Part shown: positions 1 to 10,770 of the stretch, piece by piece
Position numbering within the stretch: position 1 is the first letter of the stretch
Layout: every line of letters starts with the position of its first letter
Source: Celoporthe dispersa
Taxonomy: Eukaryota; Ascomycota; Sordariomycetes; Diaporthales; Cryphonectriaceae
Length of the DNA stretch: 64,000 nucleotides
Direction of reading: 5' to 3'
Assembly: GCA_016584495.1 (NCBI GenBank)
Contig: WAID01000003.1
Span: 3,906,001-3,970,000 of the forward strand
Notes under the pieces: model-generated
Told to the model about the DNA's origin: nothing
What the model saw: only the letters and a program-made list of their open reading frames with translations
Databases searched by the model: none
Program-made: the position numbers and the translations under genes

Positions 1-230
1 AACATGGGCTGTGAGGACGACATGAGGTCGAAGGTGGGCTCGGGCTGTGGTGTGTAGGACCTGCTGGGCGCAGCGGGCTGTGACTGTCGGCGATGCTGCT
101 GGTTGGAATAGCTGGGCATGGGCGCGCTGTTGGGGTTGGAGCCAGCAGTAAAGGACTGGGAGTGGCCTTTTGGGAAGGGTGGGCGAGACGGGTTGGCGAC
201 GCCGTCGCCGTATTGTGAGCGACGGTTCAT
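1..230 (-). CDS. N-terminal fragment of a disordered protein, cut by the window edge
   Basis: The minus strand reads an open frame from an ATG at 230-228 to the left edge (76 codons, no stop). It starts MNRRSQYGDGVANPSRPPFP and goes on rich in Ser, Pro, Gln and Asn, ending near a short FDLMSSS stretch. This composition is typical of the unstructured N-terminus of a fungal regulator or adaptor, but no domain lies inside the window, so I do not name it. The bases to the right are GA-rich on the plus strand (CT-rich on this gene's own strand), as expected for a fungal promoter and leader. The start is the first ATG of the frame. An upstream exon cannot be excluded. Confidence 0.55.
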   Translation of the reverse strand, partial: MNRRSQYGDGVANPSRPPFPKGHSQSFTAGSNPNSAPMPSYSNQQHRRQSQPAAPSRSYTPQPEPTFDLMSSSQPM

Positions 231-1594
231 GTCTCTCGAATCCGTGAGCGATATCAGTCAGTGACGGGGTTTGGTGTAGATTGCGACCATGAGCGACGGG
301 AGAGGCGGCGATAGGACACGGTCGGGTCAGGTCCTGTCGAGTTCGAGTCAAGTCGAGTTGAGCCTATGCTTCCGGAATTAGTAAGTGGGATGAATGACAG
401 GTGGAATGCGTGGGCGCGAGACGGGGTGGTCGCCGTCATCACGAGGAAGACTGTACTTTTGATCAGAGGTTGGCGACTGGTTAGTGGGGCGGCCGCAGCA
501 AGGGAGGGCTCAGGAGTGGCCCGTGGCGAGATGGTCAGTGGGTTCTGGTATTGACGAGCGTATTGAGTGTCTCAGGCGGGAGCGGCAGATATCGGCTCTG
601 GACTCTTGGCCCTAGGGTTGGTTCTGAACTCTGCGAGACGATTGAATCGTGAGCGTGTGAGACTGGGCGCGAGTATCAGAGTCAGCAGGGCAGGCGAGCA
701 GCGAGCAGAAGTGAGGCTTGGGTTTGCGGTATCGCGTGTCGGAAGAAGGAGGAAGAAGGAGGAGGAGGAAACAGGTAGGCCGAGAGACTTGCTCGGTGAG
801 TGAGATGGATTGGAAACGGACGAGAATGGGTACAAGGGCGACGTGGGAGGGGGGGTACCACAGAGACTTGAGCGGGCTGTGGCAGCGGGTGGGCCCCTGT
901 CACGCTCCAAGGATAAGGTTGGCACATACCCTGAGGATGGGGGCAGTAGGAGAGGGAAGGGAATTCCTTGGGTGTGTGTGTGGCCAGGTTAGGCCATGGA
1001 AGAAGAGGGGGGGGTGGGAAGGAACCTGGACCGTGGAGCGAGCCAGGAAGAGAAGGAGGACAGGATGGGTTTGGGCCAGTCTTGTTGGTCCAGCCAGCAG
1101 CCAGACTGGGGGCCGGGGGATAGTGACAGAGTTGAGTGCGTGCATGCAGCAGGAAGCCAGAGACGGAGGATAGAGGCATGAAAAATTATGGAGATCTGGA
1201 GGAGACCCGGGGAATAAGTGAGGCACGAAACGACAGGGGGACAGGTGGAAGAACAGACCAGAAGGGAAACCTTACTCTAGCACGCAGTGGAGCAGGGGGA
1301 GCAGATCGAGCAATCGGGAGACAGGGCAGCAGGGCAGATCAGTTTGATGGGCGGATGGGGATGGGGACGAAGGGAAGAGGAGGAGGGGACTGATGGGAGA
1401 GATATCCCAACTGTGCGGGTGATCTGAAATGACACGGGCGCGGCAGCGTCACTTACATTGAGAGACCCACTGCCAGCATTCCAAAGCTTCGATCAGGAGG
1501 AGCTACCAGGCTTGCCAGATGCAGAGGCTTATCCGCGCTGACGATCTCGTCCAACGTGACAGGCAGGAATCCAGAGAGAGAGAGAGCGTGTATG

Positions 1595-1596
<2 letters not shown>

Positions 1597-1625
<29 letters not shown>
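1597..1625. repeat. (GT)n microsatellite
   Basis: An uninterrupted GT dinucleotide run of about 29 bp, preceded by a short GA run at 1573-1586. Confidence 0.9.
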
Positions 1626-1795
1626 ACGTTTGGGCGGGCGAGAAGGGCAGAGGAATCAAGAAAGAAGATCCAAAACCTGAGCGATTGACTCCTGAGATTG
1701 GATGGACAAGCACCGCCAGGACCAAAAGGTGCAGCAGGGTCAAACGAATGACCATGCAGGAGGGAGAGTGAAAAGAGGGGTGAGAGAGAAGAGAA

Positions 1796-1814
1796 AGAGA
1801 GAGAGAGAGAGAGG
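1796..1814. repeat. (GA)n microsatellite
   Basis: A nearly pure GA run inside a longer purine-rich stretch (1745-1815). Confidence 0.85.
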
Positions 1815-2401
1815 GCGCAAGCTGGAACCTGAGCCGGGATCGCCAAGTTCGGGTGGTGCAAGTTCAAGGTGCAGCTGCCACCCATACCATCGCACTCCAC
1901 ACATGCTTTTGGCAAGACCAAGAGACGACGTGCAGGTGGGAGCCAGATGGAATGCAGCGCTGGCAGCCATTGATTGGTGAGCGAGCGGTCCACCCTGTGA
2001 CATGCTAGCAGGGATCGCCCGCCCGCCTCTTACCACCCACCCTGCATGTATACGATGTACTTATAGTACATTAGAAATGTACCGGAGCCACATGCATGAC
2101 CAAATCCACAATTCGCAATTCATCGATTGACAGGGCCGGCAGGACTCTTGACATTGCCCAGCATCAATACCACGAGAGAGGGATCAGGCCGACGCTGCAC
2201 AGGCCAAGACCAGCGAGCAGATCCTCGGCCACCAGAGGAGCGGGAGAGTAAAGAGGGGGCTACTGCTGGGCATGTCTCGTCCAGGGTGGCTAGACTCTCA
2301 GGGCTGACTGCCAGACTGCCCCGCAGGTCACCGCCGCCAGAGGAAGGAAAGAGAAAGAAACGAGAAAAGGCACAGCAGCGATGGCGCAGGGGCCCTGGCG
2401 G

Positions 2402-2402
<1 letters not shown>

Positions 2403-2452
<50 letters not shown>
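2403..2452. repeat. Compound (CT)n-(CA)n microsatellite
   Basis: A CT run of about 38 bp with one TTT interruption passes directly into a CA run of about 12 bp. Confidence 0.9.
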
Positions 2453-5400
2453 ATCACTCACCCTCCGCGTTACATTCTTGCACGAGGCGGGGCGCTCAGG
2501 CCCAGGTGAAGACAAGGTAGGCCCGAGGTAAGGCGCGTATCAACCAGCCCTGTCGGCCCTGCCCTGGCCCTGTTCAGCCCAGCAGCCCGTGCCATCCTGC
2601 CCCCCGCAGCCTTCCCTTCCTCTCTCTTTCTTCTTTTCTTTTTACTTTTTTTTTCCCCCTCCTTCTTTCGAGAAGAACCTTGAAAATCCCGGGTAAAGTG
2701 CGTGCATGTTTCCCATCATCATCAATAATCATCATCATCCACAATTTCGGGGGATCCTCTCGCCATGTAACCTTTCAATCTGGGCGTCTCCGGAAGTGGC
2801 GAAGCCTTCAGACCTCTCCCCTAACCCATAAGCCCACAAGGCTGTCCCTCCCTTCCTTACCCAGCGCGCCCAGGTCTCTCAAGTAGTTGATCGTACATCC
2901 TCCTCATCCGGTAGTCAAGCTGAGACCCCAAGGCTTCTTCTTCTCCTCTTGAAGATCAGCCAGCTTGCTGGGCTATGGCACGAAACAGCCCCCAACCTCC
3001 CAACCTCCTTATTACATGCCACGGCCCTTCAAGTGAGAACTGTTTTTTTTTCTTCTTCCTTTTTTATTCTCCGTCTCTCTCTCTCTCTCTCGTGTTCGTC
3101 AGGAGAAGGAGGACCCTCGTCCCCCCCCTCCCTCAGAGACCAGACCTTGGTGGTGTTCGAGATCAGGTCGACTCGAAAGCGACCCGCTCCCCCCCCCCAA
3201 TCGAGTGCAGGGACTCCCCTCCTAGCCGATTTCGAAGGGGATCGAGATCTTTCAAGGGTGTTCGCTATTCCGCCCAGCACGTAGACACGCAGGTGACTGC
3301 CGACTGAGTGCCCAGGTGGCCCTGGTACTTGGCAGAAACACGTAACAGCAGCAGAGGGGCGCTAATCAGTCCTTGCAAACTGGGCAGCAACAACTGGTAA
3401 TTACCGTCATTCGACCTGCACGGTTCATCACGTCTCAACGAGTACCCGTTGCACTGGGGGTCCTGTTTTATTTTTTCTTCTTTTTTTTCCCTCCCTCTCC
3501 TTATGGGAGGAGACTTTACGTGCTCATCCTCGGTACCCGCCGAATCAACGCTCCACAAGGGGCCCGCTGGCATTTGCTGTCAGTGCAGATTTTGCGTCAT
3601 CTAGCACCGGTAGAACGCCCGGCACTCCTCGGCATATTCGGCTCTCGAGGACAAATGAAAAGAGGAAGGGAAAAAATGAGAAAAAAATTCCACGTTCTTC
3701 AGAGTCTGGTCTACCCACAGGATGAGAGACAGGGGCCAGGGCGTTGTGCAAGTTAAGAGGATCCACAGAGATTGATCATCATCATCCGAGAGTCGTTCTC
3801 TGCTTTCTCAAAATTTCCTTCCCTTATCCCCACCTGGATATTGCCAGCTCATGCGATTCTAGGATTCAGGGATCCTGGGAGCATGCCGAAGTCTAGACAA
3901 AAAAGCCAAAAAAATTGGCCCGGTGCTTATTGTTAGCATCGGTCACATCGTCACATCGTGGCGTTATCGCGAAGAACGCCGTTGAGTTGCATTGGCGCGC
4001 CACAGTGGCATAGCAGCTGGGTAGAAAGCACCAAGTGCTCTTTAACCCCTCCTCGCACACAGGATGGCGTCGATCCGTCAAGGTTTAGACACTTGGGTTG
4101 AGGGTGTCCAGGTGCCGACTGAGGTTGGTTCGTACCGCAAGCCGCCCAAACTTAAAGAGATGGTGCTACCCATGGAGGCAAGTACGAACTCTTGGGACAC
4201 GGGCTTGTTCACCTCGGATGAACTTGTGAGGACCGGGATGGTGATGTTGGGAATCTGGTCGCCAGAGCAGTGCTCTCGTCGATACACAGCCGTGTGCCGT
4301 TGTTCGAAACGTGGCGATGTGCCGGCCGTCATTGTCGTCGGTGACAGTCACGATCGGGCAGGTCTGTCGTGGACATTTTCGAGAAGATGAAAGAGACAGA
4401 CAAGAGCAGGACATTCCCCAGTGTGTCCACGGAGGTCTCAAGACATTTATATACATCGCACACTCCCAGCCACCCAAAAAAGGAGGCAAGAATCCCAATG
4501 TTATTCCAATGTTTACCGATGCTCCCCACACAAAACGCGACCCCACGATGACTCCTCTCCCTCCCCTACCAGCCCATGAACATTCCTCTTCCGAGACTAA
4601 CGCATCTGTAGGCTGTATAAGAGGCCTGTCTTTATCCCTGCCTTTGAAAGAGGCCGTGAAAGCCACACTGCGAGCCCGCACATGACGGAGACTTGTCTGC
4701 ACCCAGGGACGAGATGAGGTCCTACGCGACGCGTTGTCCCTGCCCGACGCGTCTCTTGGCATTGACGCCATTGGGTAGAGAGGAGGAGTCATCCCTGCTA
4801 GACAAGTTTTCCCCTCTTTAACCCTAACCCTCCTCGCACCGCAAATTGGCAGCTGGCGTTACCAAGTACCGTCTCCAGAAGCCGCCGACCAAGAAGGAAA
4901 AAGAAAAAATCTGTCAGACGCAAGCACTTACAGCACAGATAAGAACACCCTTGGACAGAGCGTGGCTCTCCCGTGCAACCTCCCACCCCTGTGCTACTAA
5001 TGCAAGGAATGAAAATCCTACCAGAATGATCTCCCAGGCGGGCAGGCAGGCCCCCTTCCAAGTGCGCCAGGGTGATTTGATCGTCCTGCCACTTTGTTCC
5101 AACGAGCCGCGACCAGCAGACAGCCACCTCCTCTGCCACAGCAATACCAACACTATGGCATCTATGTATGCACGCACGCAAGCAGTGCTGCACGAAGCCT
5201 TCACGCCATGTACAGGAGGCGGCCACTCTGACCCGGCCCTCGGCATCTGACAGAATAGTTTGGCAACCTCCTGCTCCTTCTGTGGGTCCGCCGGTGCGTA
5301 TTTATAGCAGACAGGTTCTTTCCTGAACGTGCCCGACGCCCGGAAGCGAGCCGGGACCGGGTAAAGCTCTGGACTAGCTGGGCCTCACGGGATGACGGCC

Positions 5401-5500
5401 TGCGTGGAGGATTCAGGGGGCACATGCAGGTACTACGATTCGCGAGGGCGCTCTCTCCTAGGGTGAGGCTTCCGGTAGAGGGGCCGGGCGCTGGCGACAT

Positions 5501-8500
5501 GTCCCTTGGCGGTGAGTGGGTGCTGGCTTGTGCTCAGAAAAGGTAAGCTCATGAAGGCGCTCAGGGCAAGCCGCTGCCGGTGGGCGGGCACGGCCTTCGG
5601 TTTGCAAGCCCCTACCCCTCCACCCCGGAGCCTTCTGGAGATGCAGGAGATATGACATGTCTATCACGATGTCTGCCTTTCCTGGGCTTCTTTGCGTGGT
5701 ATCATGAAATATTCTGGGAGGCGGGCTTGGGCTGGTTGCATGTCGGGTGGAGCCTCGTAGGGCTCAAGAGGAGGATCCATAAGCCGCGACCTGCCCTGCA
5801 GGTGCTCATTAATGACTTGAATATCTGTGAAAATGCTCGCGTGGCATGAGTGATGCCTTTGAGGAGGTATCTAGTCGTGTGCATGGCTATATGTGCTTAC
5901 TTACCTAGGCGTGAACTCTCTGGCTCGGCTGTCGGGTGAACCACGGACCAGGCAGTGCGTGATCGACATCTTCGAACAGACGCATCCCGTCGATGTGCCT
6001 GGTCCTTGTCTTCTAAGGTTCACCTGAAGAGCAGCTGGCAAGTTTAGTCCGGACGGCTGAGGCCACCTACAGTTTCATCTACATGTGAAGGTGGCCATTC
6101 TCGTAGCCCTGGAGGCGCGTAGTTGTGTTATATATAGCCCTCGATAGGTTTACTCTGCCGACGCGATCTTCGCCAAAACCATCTTCAGAGTGTATTGGAC
6201 TTCAGATGCTTCATCGGGTGGTAGAAGATATTATGTCATGATTGAGACATTCCTAGCGTTGGAATTGTAGATCAGTTTTTTATCCCTATTCCACCGCAGT
6301 ATACAACTTTATTGATGGCAGGGTTATACCGACTCGAAATACAAAATACCGTTGGTGTTCTTTTGCATTTCTCTCAGTGATTGTTCATCGCAGTCCCCAT
6401 AAGGGGTCGGTGTGAAGACCCCAGTTGTTTAGAATGTGTTGAATATATCCGCTGCTACGATTCGATGGCGTCCGTAAGTGCTGCGCAATCATTTCTGCCA
6501 CCTAGGAAATGGCAGGAGGAGAGAGGTTCATCTACGCTTGCATGTTACGAAACATGAATCAGCTACTTGGCGGTAGTCCATGGCCTGCCCATTGTCAGAG
6601 AAGGAAAAGGTTCCACAAGTCAGGGGGCACAAGATTGCACTTGACCTCTTTTTCTCATTACACGCTCGTCATCCTTTACCTAGATGTAATCTAAATAGGT
6701 TATAATCTATCAGAGAGAGGCTAGCATAGCTTTCGTGGCCTCATAATAAAATCATAATATGCTACTGCGTGTGGTGCCTCCCTCATCTACTGAAAAGGAC
6801 TTCTGGTCCCCAATATCCAAAGTATAGCTACGCTCCCAAGGTGCCAACGACATTCTGATCGCTTACGTCCATCATCTAAGACAATTTCAACTTCTCATAG
6901 TGGCTTTCAAGGTTTGTCGGGTGCTATGTTAAGCTTCAGAGGCGTGCCCAGTCTTGTTGCTAAGAAATTTGGAAATTAGCTTCCTCAACGGTTTTCAGCT
7001 CGTAGTTGAAAGAGACATCATAGTATTTTCTCTAGCACTAAGCGTACAGCCTTAAGATTCTGTGCTAGTTTAGGCGGGCCAGCCTTGCCTACTCTAATTG
7101 TGATCAAGCTCGATTAAAGGCAGATAGCGTAGAGGTTGGGCGGGTTCACTTGAGAGCCTTTGCCAAACCCAGCCATAGCCTCGATCGAATGTTACCATAA
7201 CTTCTAAACTAAAACTTGAACTTCCGTCCTACGATCTTGGTATAGATCGTTAATTTTCGCAGAACCGGGCAGACGCACCATCCAAGTTTGACTCTTGATA
7301 ATAACAGCGGAATTTACACATCATTCTAAGCCAGGCAATCATGCCAAAGACGAGAGCTAATCATCAATTGATGCACACCTTTGTACTTGTATGAGTTTCT
7401 CCTCTCTATCTCTGTACCCGGATGCCTCTTCTGCTTGCTTTGTCCCCCTGTTCTCCCTTTGGCCCTCTCCTTGCGGAGGAGAGGGAAAGACAGCAAGTCC
7501 GTCGTCTTGCATCGTATTGAGAAAAGCGCCAGAGCTTTCACATTGTCACCGCGTCTTCGCTATAGACTCCCATATCATAAGACTCAAGTAATCACGGCAG
7601 GGCGAAATGCTTTCAGTCAATCTGCTTATGATCTAGTGAAGTCAAATCGCCCAAAAAAACCCAAAAACCGTGCTCATCGGCACCAGGCCGTTTGCGGCGC
7701 AACCCAGCTAGAAGTCAGAACATTACTTCGAGAATGACCCAACAATACCACCAGCCAATCTCTAAAACTAGACACCACGTGCCATCTCCGCGGACCCTAA
7801 ACTATTTGTCCCGGGTGAACGGCTCTTCGAGGTGACATCCTTTCTAACGTTACATGCCCAAGCGCACAGCACGAGGCTACTAGGCCCAGCGCACAACCTC
7901 ACGTGTTTTTTGTTAGAGCTATCGGGCCGTGGGCTGAGACAGAGAGGACCGGCCAGACCAGAACCGGACTCTCGGGGCTCTGGACGGCCCAACTCACTCA
8001 CAATGAGATTCTGAGCCATGCCTCTCTTGCGCCGGTCACAGCCCATCGCATTGGCCGGTTCTTTACTGGGAGGGTTTGGCTAGCAATGTCCAGGCCTTCT
8101 TGGCGTTCAATGTTGCTGTCTAGTCGGTGCATCATCTGCCGAGTCAGCCTTGTTCTCGTTATAATGTTGTCAAATGTCTTGTCTTGGGTTGTTACATGTG
8201 TTGTACGATCTATGATCATGCTGCCCAATCGAAAAGTATTTAATGAGGCCGGCAGGTCTCCTTTCGAATTTCAAGTTTCAAATCCATCAAGTTGTATCAA
8301 GTGCCCGTGGTGTTAATAATACTGAGAACACCTTCATAGAGACTACTTTGGAAAAGACTCTCCTGAACATATCACTCACTGTCCCTATCAAAGACGACCT
8401 CCCTCCTCTTAACAACTTTGACAAATCTTACTCAACACACAAGAGACTTCAGCACCAAGTCCGTTACACTTATAATGTCCTCAATCGTCATGTCCGCCAT

Positions 8501-8620
8501 TCCACCCTTCGCATTCGCAGGCCCTTCCCCTCTCTAAGCGCCAACAGGCCACTTCAAACCCCCACGATCGCACGACCATCACGCCCTTCCGTCCCAGGGC
8601 TAAAGAGCAACAAGAACGAC
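5501..8620. other. Gene-free stretch, AT-richer than its surroundings
   Basis: Between about 5.9 and 7.7 kb the base composition falls to visibly higher AT than the flanks, and frames are short and interrupted on both strands. I see no gene, tRNA or recognisable transposon part. It may be degraded intergenic DNA. Bases 8240-8620 form the upstream region of the small gene that follows. Confidence 0.5.
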
Positions 8621-9276
8621 ATGTCCCGCATCACCACCGCCACCGCACAGGACAGCACAATGTCGCCCATCCGGCGGGTCTGGTCCTCGCCCGTCGAGGG
8701 CCTCAGGCGCGTGAGGAGCAGCAGGTCCGCTTCCTCATCTGACGAGGCCCAGGGATCTGAGATGTCTCGCGTGCGGTCGAGGGTCTTGAAACTTAGGGAC
8801 GGTAGTTCGCAGCTCTTTAGAAAGCTGGTGAGTCTTTTTTTCACCACTGCAACACGTGGTCATATATCGCGAGCGCAAGTCTGACGAGTGTGACAGGGCC
8901 TTTCTCGCAGGTCTAGCTCTGATAGCGTCGAGACTGTCGATAGTGCAGAGTGCAAGCCCGAGAAGCACGTCTCGTTGTGAGTACTTCCCAAAGTAATATG
9001 TTAATAACATACGGTCTGAGAGATACTTTGCTGACAACTCTGACTTGAAGCGCCGTGCTGCCTGAGTCTCCTGGGACTCGCAGTGCGAAGCTCAGAGCAA
9101 GATGTGCAACGCCAGATGTGATCCAGGAGGACGGGAGCAATATGGACTCTGATGACGACGACGACGATAGATCTATCTTGTATCATCGCCGGAGAGGGGA
9201 TGACTCTATATTTGAGATGACTGAGGAGTATAGGAGGGCGAGTGAGTACTATGCGCTGTCACTGCTTTGGTTTTGA
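8621..9276 (+). CDS. Small three-exon polar protein of unknown function (170 aa)
   Basis: Three exons join cleanly: 8621-8827, 8897-8976 and 9051-9276. The introns are 69 and 74 bp, both with GTGAGT donors, and the second carries a TGCTGAC branch site just before TTGAAG. The 513-nt frame gives 170 residues. It begins MSRITTATAQDSTMSPIRRV, is rich in Ser and Arg through residue 90 (repeated RS and SSSD patterns suggest phosphorylation sites), then has a run of six Asp near residue 140 and a short acidic-aromatic C-terminus ending LSLLWF. There is no signal peptide, membrane span or known domain. I do not recognise it. Clean splice sites on both introns argue that the gene is real. An alternative acceptor for intron 1 lies at 8909-8910. 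Confidence 0.6.
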
Positions 9277-9532
9277 GAGATGTATGCTGTATAGATAGCG
9301 GTGGTAGTACCAATCTTGGCATGGAAAAGGAAAGAAAGAATAAAAAGACAATAGCAAGAAGTACACATTAAACATTACGCCTTGAAAGATATTGCGTGGT
9401 TTGCAGGGGCAGAGTCTCACAATTTCAAGACCACATGCATATGTATTTGTCCAAGTGTCATTGAACTGAATTATCTATTGTAGGCCGAGGGGCACCTTCA
9501 CAGCTGGAAGTTCCTCTATCATCTGGCCTTCA

Positions 9533-10770
9533 TTACTCATCTGCCTCTGCAGCCTTGTTTCTGTCCTCCCTCACTGAACGCCACGGAATTCCCAGTGACA
9601 CAGCATCAATCAGATCCAAAGCCCCCATATCCAACACCGCCCTCGCCATCAGCCTCAGTCCCAAAACCTCCAGTCGCCTCAGTAACCCACCAATAGATAC
9701 GGCCTGCGCCACAGCCAGCGCCATGAGCCGGCCCACCTCCTGCACGAGGCTGAGCACGGCGATGGCGGTTGTGACGCTGCTGTCGGGAAGAACGGCCTGC
9801 GCGATAGCGGTGTAGGGCTGCTGAAACATGGCGCCGCCGCCGTGGTTGAAGAAGATCTGGTAGAGGATACATTCGACAGACGGGGTGGACAAGGTGAAGC
9901 GTGTCGTGATGGGAACTGCGCCCAGGGAGGAGAAAAGTGTACCAAAGATGATGAGGGGGGTGTAGTAGCTGATGGAGGATGTTATATGGCTGGCGGCTGC
10001 ACCGGGAGCGATGGGGCCAAAGGCGAGGGCTACGCACTCTACATCTCTTGCGATGCCTTGATAGGTGGGTTTGCTGTGTAAGGGCGTGATGTGAAAGACG
10101 ATGCTGTGAGATGCCTCTGGTCAATGATGAAGGCTTTGGAAGTGGTGTCAAAGCTGGGTTTGGTTGAACCAGAAGAGACGAAGCAAGTGAGAACTTACAT
10201 CCTTCTGCTAGAGAAGCTACCTGCACCGCCGACTCCTGTAATGGCCCGACCAGCGATAAACACCACTGAGGAGGGCGCCGTGAAGCAGATGACTCACCCC
10301 ACGGTGAATACGAGAAACGAGACTGTGAAGACAGACTCCATGGGAAAGATGGAATTCAGCTGACCAAAGACCAGAACCGTGGGGAACCAGCACGAGGATG
10401 CTGGTGTTCTTGGCAGACACGAGGCCAGTGCAGGGTGACGATAGCATGAAAGCAACCGGCTGTAGTTGATCCGTAGTAGACGATCTCCTGCCAGCCGACA
10501 TTACCAACCAAATGAAACTCATCGCTGATGACTGGCATCAAGGTCGTCACACAGCTCGCGTCTTGAGAAATTACCGTCGGTGAAAGGCTACTGGTTGTAA
10601 GATACAAACCAGCCTGAAGAATTTCCGGAACTCACAGAATGCAACTGTATACGATGGCAAATCGAAGGCCCCTTGGTCGGTCCGGATTCTATGTCTTCTT
10701 CCCCCTGCTGAGTGGCCTGCTCCGTCGCCGAGCCCACGGCACTGGGCCCATTGAGGGCGTGCAGGAGAAA
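9533..10770 (-). pseudogene. Decayed MFS drug-efflux (DHA-type) transporter
   Basis: Pieces of a 14-TM-type major facilitator read in order on the minus strand but in different frames. Near 10740 there is an acidic N-terminal tail ending ESGPTKG, then LRFAIVYS after a one-base shift. Next is the TM1 extracellular part PVISDEFHLVGNVGW (about 10490-10540). Then comes FTVG, a TGA stop, and VICFTAPSSVVFIAGRAIT (10230-10320). After a gap, SYYTPLIIFGTLFSSLGA leads into MFQQPYTAIAQAVLPDS and the C-terminus (stop at 9533). The segment normally lying between GRAITGxGGAG and the second half is largely missing, and so is the last membrane span before WRSVRED. An internal stop, frame breaks and deletions make this a relic of an efflux pump, not a working gene. 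Limits at the 5' end are approximate. Confidence 0.7.

Larger units (their letters stand above)
231..5500. other. Gene-poor region with promoter-like purine and pyrimidine tracts
   Basis: I find no convincing gene here. Bases 700-1400 and 1740-1815 are GA-rich on the plus strand, which suits the leader of the minus-strand gene at the left edge. Bases 2590-3100 and 3470-3500 are CT-rich on the plus strand, like leaders of plus-strand genes, yet no plus-strand gene follows. Several simple repeats are listed separately. A 208-codon minus-strand frame at 4166-4792 has an ATG but no recognisable domain and looks like chance in GC-rich DNA. Confidence 0.5.

Noticed and set aside
4166..4792. 208-codon minus-strand open frame
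   Set aside because: It has an ATG but no domain, no compositional sign of coding and no splice context. It looks like a chance frame in GC-rich DNA.
4816..4829. Two telomere-like units (AACCCTAACCCT)
   Set aside because: Only two units in ordinary intergenic DNA. Too short to indicate a telomere or a fusion; such boxes also occur by chance or in promoters.
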